Part shown: positions 40,101 through 52,100 of the stretch, in pieces
How the letters are laid out: the number at the start of each line of letters is the position of its first letter
Position numbering within the stretch: the stretch's first letter is position 1
Source: Conus ventricosus
Lineage: Eukaryota; Mollusca; Gastropoda; Neogastropoda; Conidae
DNA length: 64,000 bases
Reading direction: 5' to 3'
Assembly (NCBI GenBank): GCA_018398815.1
Contig: CM031600.1
Coordinates: 54,043,915-54,107,914, forward strand
Translations under genes and position numbers: made by a program
Notes under the pieces: model-generated
Told to the model about the DNA's origin: nothing
Database searches by the model: none
The model's input: only the letters and a program-made list of their open reading frames with translations

Positions 40101-43100
40101 TGAAAAATACTTGTTCTCAACCTTTTTTTTTGTTTACTGTCTTATCTTTTATGTCCTGTCAATGGCTTTAAACACTGCACCCCTCAATCCATCTCCCATT
40201 ACACAGCCACACCCGGAATTGTCTTGTGGCAACCTCAGGACAATCACACCACAAGCAGCAATCAATAGCAGGTGGAAATGAGGCAGCCTTCCCCCCTTTG
40301 CCACAGAGACACGCACTGTTGGGGGGGCATTCTGGTTGGCTTGTTCCCCATTTCCAAAAGTGCACTCAATGAATGTCAGTCTTACAAAATTTTTGTGACA
40401 ATCACGGGGCAATAAATTCTGCATCAGATATTTTTGGGACAAGTCAACACTTCAGACAAAAAAGGGTGAGAAATACAAGCAAAAGCTACATGCATAATGC
40501 TCTCCAGTGTGTACAAAGAATGCAGATTTATTAGGCACAAACTGAAACTGGAAGCTGAGTCACCACTCATAACCTCTCATGTCATATGTACATGAACATT
40601 CACACACACACACAAACTTCAATAATTGACTACCTTGGTGGCCATGAGGAACTTGTTCCGTCGCCCTTTTTTTGGCCACTTGTTGCTGTTCTTGAATTCC
40701 ACCTTGTTGCGCAGCACCGGGTACCCTGTTTATCAACACAACACATGCAAAGAAATAGGCGATCATTTTAAAAAAAATATATAAAATGATGATCAGACTT
40801 AAACAAATGCTTTCAATCAATGGCACTGCCTTCTGAGAAGATTCTAAAAGAAAAAAATCTAGCTGTCATTAAGCATACAAAACACAAACATACAACAAAG
40901 AAAGTTATTTTTACAAATGTATTTACCTGTCCAAAAAAAAGCCTCATCTAAGTGTAACATGGAACATCACTAATATGGATTCCCCCAAAACAAACCTGGG
41001 AGACAGCAGGCTAACTTCACATAAATTTCCCCAGATAGGTCAGCCAGAGTGATTGCCCCTAGTGATTTCACAACATTGCACCGGTTAGAAACACTCAAAC
41101 CTTTTCCTGAATTAGTGGAGGTAGGAGGGCATCATAGGCTTGAACAAGTAAGCATATGCTAAAACTATTTTTGGTAGTAAAATTCCTTTCCTCACATTAC
41201 CTTCCAAACAAATGCCTGAATATCAAATAGAATGGTGGAGCACGCTCATCAAGACATGCAGCCTTCTTCTTAGGGAAATATCTCTGAAACATTCCCCAGC
41301 CACCTGGTGCTAGAGGCTCAACAGACCATTACGAAAGGGTCTTCCTCAATAATCTGGAGCTTTCCTTAAAAGGGTCAAACAGATCAAAAGCAAGCAAAGT
41401 CATTCAAAGATAAAACACTAGCAGGATCAGGAAAAGAAGATTCGAAAGACAAATGCCGAAAGTACCAATTGACAAAAACTTGGGTTTTTCCAAATAAATG
41501 AATGAAAAAAAAACGTTGCACAAAAATTTTAATCATGTCAACGGCAGCTTGAACCAACAGCCAAAACAAAAATACGCAGTTAAAACAACAGGTCAATGAC
41601 AGCTTGTAACCAAGAGCCACAACAAAACTACACAGTCCAAATTGCAATAAAAATTTGGCAGGGTTAGGCAGATGATCAAGTGAACAACATTGTGGACATG
41701 TTGCCGCCTGGACCCCCCCCTCCCCCCCCAGACATCGAGAGCTTCCATGTCTTTAGGCATGTCACTTAATAGAACCTACCAAATGTGGTCTCAAAACTTC
41801 AGCCTGCTGCTCATCAGATGTTGGAGACTGCAACACTTTGCCTGAGGATGCAACTGGTGCAAAGAGCCCAGAAATTTATGTGCCTTTATGCCTCTCTAGG
41901 GATTGCGTTTTCTGGCCACAGACATAAGCCCGGCAAATAACCTGCCTAATCCAGAAGCCTATCGCAGGGGTCAATACGGCACTCAACTGCCTTTACCCAA
42001 AAAGGGAACCCATGAGCCTGACTCTGCCTCTGAAGACACATCTTCAGTGCACTGACAGGGCAGTTAATCTGCTCCACCCTTTAATCACCTGGGCCTGGAA
42101 AAAGGATGACGAAGAGGAGGCAAGGTACCATCAGAGGCTGCTCTTCAGGCTTTGAAATAAAGAGCAGGTGGACAGTGTACTGACCCCTAATTGCGCTACT
42201 TCAAGCACACCACTTAGGACACCCAAGGGGTCTTGCAGTTCCTAAGGGGCATAAGCAGTCGGCTCTGTTGGGAAGGGATCAGGCTAGTAATCGCGGTCTC
42301 TCCCTACACATCTAAGTTTTGGCAATGGCTGACCTAGCCCTCTAAAGAAACCTTACTCCCGTTCTTAAGCAAGTCCTCCAAAAAAAAAAAAGGCCACATG
42401 CTCAAGTTCACATTTGGTGAGGAAATGCTAGCCTAAATACACCATTTGGAGAAGACCTTTCACTTATTTTTCATACACCTTCAAGGTAGACAGTCTTTGC
42501 CTACCCAATGATCTTTCCAGGCGTACAGGGGAGAAATGTCTCTCCCAGAGAGGTGTCCTTGATATATAACTGGCGTGGAGAGAGAGGGACATGGGATCTG
42601 CCCCGCCATCTCACTCTGGGCTGAATCAACATTTCCAGTCTCTGCAGTAGTGGAATGGCACTTTTACAAGAAAGTGATCAAAAGATTGTTCCCACGCTTC
42701 GTCCATTTCAGTGACAAATGAGGATCACCTGACACTTCTCTCTGACCACCATGTTTAGACCTGCCGGGAAATTTTGGGGACAGGATGGAACTGTGAGGCA
42801 AACATCCCTTCCCAGAAATCACCAGAAAGTCCACAGCAAAGGCTGAAGGTCCCGGAACTGGAGACACAGAACTGGCAGCTGTTCATTCCCTATGGCAGTC
42901 AACAGTCAAAGTGGGGAATCCCATATCGAAAGAAAGCTGAAAATTGTGGAACTGAAAAAGGCATGGGCCCTTTTACCAAGGAAAAGGAAAAACTGAGTTA
43001 GTTCTAACATAAAGCAATGAGGTGAACTCACTAAGGGCGATCACTTTAGTTGGCCCATCTGGGAATTGCTCCCTGCTCTCCCTTTTTTTCTCTCTTCATT

Positions 43101-46100
43101 TTGATAATACGGATGTTCCAAATGGGGATAAAGCATTTGTTTTGGAGGGTAAGTAGAGAAAAATGCTTCCAAAAAAATATCTACAATTCATTTAATCTAA
43201 AATGTACAATATGAAAACAAAAACAAAAACACAAAAGAGCAGAACAGCATGCCCTCAAAAGCTGAAATGATGACACAAATTAACACACATAAACAAAGCC
43301 ACTAACTAAAATTAAAAAACCTATTACTTGTTGCAAAATCTTATCACAACTGTTCAAAACCACAAAGAGAAGAAATGGCCACAAAACCCTCTGGGGTTGA
43401 GTACCCTGAGATGACACAGGCAGAGACCGATGCCTGTGTCTGTGGACACCAAGGAGGCTTCATATGTCCCCCGCTCGTCTTTGGCAAGGACTGTTCCACC
43501 TTCTGGTCCATGGAGATGGCCAGCACCCACTCCTTGATGTCTTCATGCTGCTGGGACTGGAAACACACACACACACACACACACCATTGGAACAGCAACA
43601 TCAAAGACATATGACTGAATACTAAACATCAACAAAAAAAAAGTGAAAACAAAAGCAGCAAACCAAAACTGGATTTTTTTCAGAAATCACTTGAAAAATA
43701 GAAGAGATGAAAGGAGACTGAGTGAGAGTGAGTGAGGTGATGGAAGTGGAGGTGGGGATAGGTGAGAGAAGAGGAGAATGAAAATGGATTTTTCCAGTCG
43801 ATATATGAGGAACAAAAGGGACAATTATTTAAGTGCAAGCATCAAACACTAAAAAAAGAACTTATTGGTAGAGCGATCCAAAAGGGAAAACCTCACTAAT
43901 CAGTGTACAGAAAAAAAGGCTTTGGCGGGGGGCAGAGGAGTGTAAAACGGGAATGTGACCTCACTGACTTCAAAACATGACAGGGTTTTTCCTGGCCGAG
44001 AGTCCAAAGAGGAAAGCAACATGACGGCGCTTTACTGTGAGGTTGTGTTCTCAGTGGGGGGGTACAAAAGGATTGTCAGGACGTACTCCAGTGAGACGGG
44101 GGGTTTTTCGGGGGAAAGCTCCGAAAAGGGCATGCACCATGACTGATTTTAAAGTCAGCTGGGATTTCTGAAGCGGGGGGTTGCCCCAGGGGCCCTTGGG
44201 GTGACTGGAGAACACAAAGAAAGTGTTTCTAAAAGGGGATCTAAAAGGGGAACCCGGGGCCAGTGACTCACAGGGGGAAAGCTTTTTCTGGAAAGGGGAT
44301 CTAAAAGGGGATCCCCCTTTCCTGGAAGTCACTTGCCCCAAGTCCGTGTGCCTTCCTCAAGGGCCTTAATTCATCAAACGGTTAGCTCTCTAATTTTACC
44401 CTTTTGATTCCGATTTAAAAAGAATATTTCTCATCAAAGAAATGAACAAAACCCTATACAGTCCACACTTAAAAAAAAGAAAAAAAAATCAATTTAAAAA
44501 AAAAAAATCATTAAAATTATCTTAAGAAAACAAGCCCAAACCCCCAAAAAAATGCAGGGGTTTTTTCATGGAGATCATTACCGCCCTATTTTTATTTCAT
44601 TTTGAAAGAAAATAGACAAGGTTTTAGTGAATGGATACTTTTCTTACACATAATGTTACAACAAATGGGGTATTTTTCTCTTTTTCATCACCAAAGCTTG
44701 CAGCCCTTTTTAAAATTGTTATCCAAGCATAAAACCTGGTTACCTTTCTTTTGGATTCCCCAAGGGACCAAAAAATGAATCGCAAATTCAGTGTGCCTAC
44801 CCCCTTTCCCCCCTCCCGAACCACCATGCTTTTTCCCCAATGCCAGGGACTGTTTTGGGGAAAAACCCAACGCCATGTTCCCCCCCAGCCAATATTCTGT
44901 TCAAGTAAAACCAAAAAAAAATATCTTTCAACAGTTTTAATTCTTTCACAATGAAAACAACAGCAACAACAACAACAAAAAACTTTATAAGGCGGAGGAG
45001 TGCATGTGAGTGAATTTGCATTTTTATGTGATTAAAGTGAGCAAGAGAGAGAGAGACTGAGAGAGAGAGAGAGAGAGAGTGGTGTGAGTGTGTGTGCATG
45101 TGCAAGCATGTATTGTTTCACCTGAAATAAGTGGTGATATCTGTACTGCTATAAGGAGACCTATTCAAAACTTATTTCTTACATTCAGCAAACATCAAAA
45201 AAGAAAAAAAAGATTAACAAAACGTTAAGAACAAGCCTGCTCCAGTATCCTGTCTTCAGTACAGAAAGGTGGGTGAGAAAGAAGACAAAAAGAAACGAGA
45301 AGAAGGGCATGGAGAATACCACAGAATAAACAAACCCTACCCTGCAGAAAAATGCCAGCCTCATAGAAAGCCTTGTCCTGCTGGCACACATCGGTGTGTC
45401 GGAGCATAGACACACTGAGTTTAGCAGCGATGCTTTTCCAGGGACTTCTGCTGAGGGCGGCACTGCGTTTTGCAGTAAAAATGCGCAATGAGCATCATCT
45501 TTCTCAAACTCTTCATGCTGCGGGCTTTTGGCATGGGATGATTTGGTGAAGTTCTCATGCTGGAAAGACAAAAAAAAATCACTCACCTCATTTCTTCACC
45601 TCTATGTCATGTTCATTAAACTGATTGAACTCAATGGTTTTAAACTGAACTTAATGAATCTTAAATAAATGTTAGCGAACCGCCCAGAGAACGTGGACAA
45701 AAAGAGTCACAAGACAAAACACAACGCGTTTCGACCTCTTAGGGCTTCGTCGGTGATACATAAACGAATAAAAACAACCAAAATTCACTTAGCTTTGTCG
45801 CTTCGATCGCTTAGGGTTCAGCGCAAGGAGAAGGCGTTGAACTTAATGGTTTTAAATCACACAGATTAAAAGACAAGCAAGACACGAATGGTCATTTACC
45901 TCACATTCAACACAGATATATGTGTAATTATTTATGTACCTAAATTCTGTCATTACTGTGTGATTGGTCCATCTGTATTGTAAGTTAATATGAAGAGCTT
46001 AGCTCGGAATTTGAAACGAAATGTTAGCAGTTAGCATGTTTCATGCAACGTGGGCCCCAAAGTTAGAAAACAAAATACAACAAAACAGAAAGGAAAAACA

Positions 46101-49100
46101 AACTTACTCATGAATGCCTATTTCTCCTCCCCTTCTCTATTAATCACCTTTTGATTAAATCTTTCCCCTTTAGCTTTTATTTTCTTTGGGAGAGAAGAAG
46201 GAGAGAGAGAGAAGAGAGAGAAACAACAAACAAAATGTGTGCGTGTTGCGCAGCGCAGGTTGTGTTACATGTTGTGTTGTTGTGTTGGTGTGGTGTGTGG
46301 TGTGTGTGTGTGGGGGTTGTGTGTGTGAATGTTTTTGCGCAGGGGTTTCCGTTTTATGCTGCCCCTACAATCTTTTATCATCTTCTTTTTTAACGACTGC
46401 CAATAGATATAAAGCCAAAACTTTTCCTTCAAACTACAACGTTGATCAGTTATTTTACAAACACTTACGGGGGGGCGGGGCACTCACCAAATCAAAGAGC
46501 ATGCTCTGGGGGCACCCACACTTATGGGGCCTAGGCTTGTTCGGTCCCTCTTGTGATATGCCGTGAAATCCTTTAGATTTTGAAGTTCTGAAAGAAAAAC
46601 ATTTTCAAAAAACCCCCCATAATGGAAATTTTCTTTCAAAAATTTAACGTTTAATCTAACATACTTCCGTGGCTCACAATGCATAACGGCAGCAATTTGC
46701 TATCCCTGCCCCGAAAAAAAAATTTAATCCGTCGGACAACAAAACCCCTAAAGGGGCCTCGTGCCTCGCCATGCCAAACATCCTTTTTCCAGGTATTTAA
46801 AACCGGACTGAGAACCTGGGGGAACCAGAAGGGGGGGAGGTAGGGGGGGTCTCTGCTGAGCCAGGAAGTATTTTAGATAAACGTTTTTTTGAATAAAAAA
46901 ATTTCCTTTTAAATTACACATCTATCCCGTGGCTCACTAATGCAGAGCCCCTAGGGAAAGGGGGCTCACCGGGTTCCGCCGGAAAAAAGAAGGCCGGGAA
47001 TCGTGGGGGGGGAGAGGGGAATTTGAGCCACCACACTGTGCAGCCCCTCCCCATCACCCGCAGACGAAACGTCGCGCAGGTAAAACGGAAAAAGGTGCCG
47101 GGGGGACCCCCATAGCGGCATCTGCACACCCGATGCTGGCATTATGACTACTGCCACAAACCCCATCCCCTAACTCATAGGTCTGGTGAAAAAAAAGCCA
47201 ACCCCTTGGGTCTGCGTACCACTTTAATGACTTCTCTCACCATGAGAGTTTGAAGACCCCTTTCCCCTTAAAACTTTCGTTGTAAGAGGAACAGGGGCGC
47301 TGCGGGAACGAGAAGATTTCTGCGTTTCCTATACCCCCCAAAAGGCGAACCGGGGACAGAGAGTGGGGGCTTGCGCCCGGGGAGAAAGAAGTGAGAGAAA
47401 AAATGGAGATGGGGGGAAGAAAACCCGGGCAAGGGTTTTTTTCGCAAAAAACCTGGGGGACGAAAGAATAGCCTCCGGTTGGGGAAGCGACGCCCCTGGG
47501 CAGCCACAAAGGGGCGTGGACCTCCGCAAGCCCTCCCTGAGGCCAGGAAAACAAAAAGGGCTTTTTAAAGGGAAAGGAATTTCAGAGAACACTCCCAGGG
47601 GCTCGAAAGGGGGGAAGCCTGGGGGAGGAAGGCTAAGAAAGCCCACCCCGGGAAAAACGGCGGGGGCAGGGGGCCCCCGTGGGCCGCCCCTACCAGATCC
47701 CGCAAAAGGGGGGTCGCCCCGAAGGGGGGGCCCCCAACGGCGGAAGGGGGAAAAATAGCCGCCCGTGAACCTAAAAAGGGGAGGCGAAAGATTTCTCCCC
47801 CGTGACAAAAAGGGTAGGTATTTTCGCCAAGGGCATTGAGAAAGAAGAGGCGTATGCGTGGCGGGAGAAACCAAAGATACCCACCACCCCCGGGGACCTA
47901 TGCCCTTTGGGGTGCCTAAACCTTTGGGCTGTTCCAAAAGGCCGTTTAACCCGCTGGGAGGCGCCTCGTGCAGACAGGCGTCCCGCACAGTAGCCGGGCT
48001 GAAGATGCGCACTTTGGATTGCCGTGGGGAATGCCACCGCGGCTGGAGCAGGGCCCTTTCCTTTTAAGGCGAGGGGTTGGGGGGCACGGGACAGGTTTTA
48101 ACATTCCCGGGAAACCACGCGGGGGGCCGGCCAGCGGGAGCCACCAAAAAAACGGGGCTGCATCTTCCCTTGCCTTGCAAAACCTTTTCCCCCGAAGGGG
48201 GAACGGGGGAAAGGCATACCCCGTCAGGCCGGCCAAAGGGATGGACGGGGCGCCACCCCACGCTCCGGGGATCCGAACGGGGGAGACATCGCGGGAGACG
48301 GGGTTTGAACCGGGTGCAAAGGTCCACCTTGGTTTGAACCATACAGCCAGAGAGGTTCTAGGATCGAGGGGCGAGGTCCATTTTTGGGGAAGAACCTGTG
48401 CGACCTCTAGGGAGCCGCGAGAATTTTGATCTTCCCGGAACTGCTTGGGGCCGGTCCGGATTATTGTGTCTCCCCCCAAAAAAGGAAGCTTTTCCGACCT
48501 CAGGACAGGGAGTAGAACGCCCCCCCCCCGTTTTGAATAAACCCCCCGTTGTTGTCTTTTGGGGGGAGGTGGTTTCCTTCGGGAAAGGGGAAAAGAAACT
48601 CCTTGGGGGCTTGGAACACATTTCTGCCCACCGATTGATTGCCGGGACCCCACCCCCGGGGCCCCATTGCCCGGAGGCCTTCAGGAGCGGCTGGCACCCC
48701 ACCCGGCGGGGACCGCCTGAACGGTCCCCTGGGGAGGAGGGGGAGAGAGGGGGACTCCTGAGCTAGCCAACGGATGCCATTGTACCCCCGAGAGGAACCA
48801 AACGCCCGAGGGGATGGGAAGGTCCCACGACGCAGTGCCTGAGACCAACGCTTGCGAAAGGGCGTTGAAAAGGGCGTTTTTTGCAATCCGGGGGCCCCCA
48901 AGGGGGCCAAGGACTCCCTCAGACCAGAAGGAAAGGGCCGCTTTCTGGGTGGCGCCTATCCAAAAGGGGAAAGAGGTGGCCAAGAGGTGCTGGGCAACAA
49001 AGGGTGGCGGGGCCGGGAAACCCGCCCGTCGGTGGGGGTGGAAGGACATGCCCCAAAACTGAAAAAATGTTGCGACGGGGGAATCGGGTTTCCTCGGGTT

Positions 49101-52100
49101 CGAACGAATCCCCCGCTGACAGATTAAAAACCCGAGGGGTTCGGGGGAAGTGTGGAGAGGCAGGGGAACCAATGTCTAGATAGGGGTTCAAAAAAGAATC
49201 CTTTTCCCAAAAATCAACAAAGTTCCGACCACCCTTGTGAAAACCCAGGGGGGCCCGGGGGTAGTCCAAAGGAAACCCTGAAAAACACGCCCTTTTCCCC
49301 CGAAACGGGGTACTTCCTGTCCCTTGGGTGGATCAAGAATGGAATTTCGCTCCTTCAATCATGGATACCGCCCAGTCGCCGGGGCAGGCTTCGCGGCTGA
49401 CATGGGGGGTTTTCCCTCCCAAAACGGAGGACGAAAAAAACCTTTCAAGGGGGAAAGATCTAACCGGGCCCTCCTCCAAAAGCTTTTTGGGGGCCCCAAA
49501 AATGCGGCCATAAAACCCGGGGAAATGGAAGAGAACTTCCTGTGGGTCCCCTTTGGGTAACAGCGAAAGGACCCCCTTTTTAAGGTCGAGAGGGGCCCCA
49601 AACCCCAGGAGGAGCAAAGGGGGGGGGGGAAAGGGGATGAAAAGGGGCCCTTTATGCACCCCAAGGGAAAACAAACCCCGAACACACCCGCAGAGCCCAA
49701 GGCTTGCGGGAAGGGCCCCTCCCAGGCACTGAGGGGCCTGGACAGACTGCCCCGGGCTGCCCTGGGGGGAAGTACCCAGGTGGGGGGGTCATTGGGGGGG
49801 GGGCCTCGGGGGCTGGGGGGCTTTCGGACCCCCCGGCCCGGGCGGAGGGCCCACCCCCCTTTGGTTCCCCGCCCCTTTGGGCCCCCGGGGTCCAAATGAC
49901 CGTCCCCCTTGGTTAGAAGGCCCCGGGACGAGAAAAGGGGCTGGCGCCTTGCGTTTTGAAAAACCCGGGCGTGGGGGAGGGGGCCTGACTGAAAGGGAGG
50001 TCACGCCTAATCCGGGCCTGGCTCTGTGGGGGCCGCACTATTCCCGAACAAGACCCCGACTTGACAGGCAAAGGGTCTGAGGGAAGCGCGGGCAATGGAG
50101 AACGGGGACAAAGATCTAAAAGGACCGCATCTTCCTACCCAAAAAGATTCAAGGGGGCCTAGAGAAAGGCCCCAGCCAAAATTTTAACCCTTCGCCCTTG
50201 ATGGGGTACAGGTACCCCCATTGGGTCCGCACGGCGGATGGCGAAAGGAACCAGAATCGGATCCTTAGGGGGACACTACCCCCAAAAGGAATCCCTAAGA
50301 ATGGCCTCCAAAACCCTCCTCGCAATCTTCCCACCCGAAGGCACGCTTGAAGGGGCACCGCCCCACGGCGATTTTGACCCTCCCCTGGACAGGAGGAGGG
50401 CCTCCTGGGAGAGGGGAAGAGTGGCTTGGGGGGTAGTGTCATTTTCCCCAAAAAGGGCCCTTTTTGCAAATGGAAACCTCGGTTTAAGGAACTTCCGCAC
50501 GCCAAACGGGAAGGAATCAGGGCCGAAACCCGGCACGGGTCCGCGCCTCGTGCCCCCCGACTCGTATTTGGGCCCTCCTCATCATCGCCCCCAAACTGAC
50601 TCCTTTGGAGAGGGGGGCCTAGCCGCCATGGCGAGATCCTAGGGCAAATTCCCCCTGCCCAAGGGCAGGGGGGCCCCCACCCCCTGAAGGATAACTGCCT
50701 CCGGAACCAGGAACCAGCACAGCCACCCAGTCTTGGAAAGAAAAGAAGGTGACGGTCCTCCCTCTGACTCAACCGCCCGGGCGGACCCACAGACCGAGGG
50801 GTGGCCGCCCCCGCGAAGCGGGCGCGGCGAGAGCCCTGATGGCCCCGGGGTGGCTGGTTCCCCCAAAATCCGGGGGGGGGGGGTCAGCCCCGGGGGGGCA
50901 AGGGGCCTGGGGGGCAATGCCTGCACTGGTGGGGGGTGGGCATAAAACCCCGGGCCCCCAGGAAACCCCGGGGCGGGGCGAGGGAAAAGCCCATGTTCGG
51001 GGGGTATTGCCTTGGGCCCATGGCGCCCAAGGGAAAGGGCCCGACCCCCTGATAGGGGGGCTGAGAAAAGTTCTGCTGGGCCCAACCCTGAAATGGGGGG
51101 CCGAATGCGCCGGCCCCCGAGGGGTGTCGGAGAGAGGGCACAAACCCCGGGGGCCTGCCAAAAGCAGGGCAGACACAGAGGGGGGAAGGGGAAAAACCCG
51201 GGGGGGAACTAATTCGAGCCCCCGACAGGAGTTTTTCCCCGGACGCCTACCGGGCGGGGGGGGTGACGCTAGTCCCCCCCCATTGCCCGCCTCCGTAAGG
51301 GCCCGACACCTTCGATTCTGCCTGGGGGAAACGAAACTTGAGCAGTAGAACCAACAAAAAGGGGTGTACTAACGGATGCGACCGAACCGCGGTGGTCGCT
51401 CACCGTTTTGGGGGAAAGGGGGGAGATCACAAACCCCACTGAGCTGATCACCGCCAAAAATGAGGGTTTGAGAAAAAAGCCGCGTGACGGGGTCGACAAA
51501 CCGAACGACCTCCCGTCGCAAATTAGGGTTGCGAAAAAAATCGCTGCACGACAACAGAACCGAAGCTTAGTTGAGGTGAACCCTCGGGGGGAAAAAAGAC
51601 CTGAAGGGGGGAGGAGGAATTGGGGGGTATGACAAAAAAGGGCCCGCCGCGAGATTGGGGTCGAAAGAGAAACCTTTTTTAATTCTGCCTTACCACCCAA
51701 AAGCTTCACTATTTCTCCCTTTAATGAAAACTAAGAAGGACACCAAAGAACAAAACAAAAAATCGATCGATTTCGGAAAGTCAAAAATACTTAGCTGCCG
51801 TGTACACCGGGGTTTCGGGGAAAAGGGCTGCCCAGAAAAAGAGGCGTTCTGACATGCGCGGGCACAGGGGCCCTTTCAGGGGGTTTTGTTGCCCAACGGG
51901 TTTTTGTATAGGGGGGGGGATAGCAAATTGCTCCCCCTTATTGCATTAGGACCACGGATGTATGTGTAAAATTAAAAATTTCTGTTTGTAAAAATTCCCA
52001 AAAAAGCTCAAAATGAACAAAAACTTCGAACCAAGTCAAAATTTCTCCCCAAAAGAGTATCAGGGAAAAAGTAAAGTTCTGTGAGTCAATGATTTTAGGA

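Larger units (their letters stand above)
46658..51966. mobile_element. GC-rich 5.3-kb element with long terminal inverted repeats, family unknown (copy B only)
   Basis: The ends are inverted copies over about 130-140 bp: left ACATACTTCCGTGG, then GCAGCAATTTGCTATCC; right reverse complement ACATACATCCGTGG, then GGAGCAATTTGCTATCC, both followed by ACAACAAAACCCC. Copy A is uninterrupted at the matching point (about 34450-34470). The interior is strongly G/C-rich with long homopolymers, unlike its surroundings, and has many overlapping open frames on both strands but none with a domain I can name. Base quality looks poor, so frames are unreliable. A DNA transposon is the most likely reading. Confidence 0.7.

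Noticed and set aside
46900..51860. Many overlapping open frames of 60-235 codons in the GC-rich element
   Set aside because: G/C-rich sequence lacks stop codons by composition; frames overlap on both strands, are Pro/Gly/Arg-rich and show no domain order. None could be supported as a gene.
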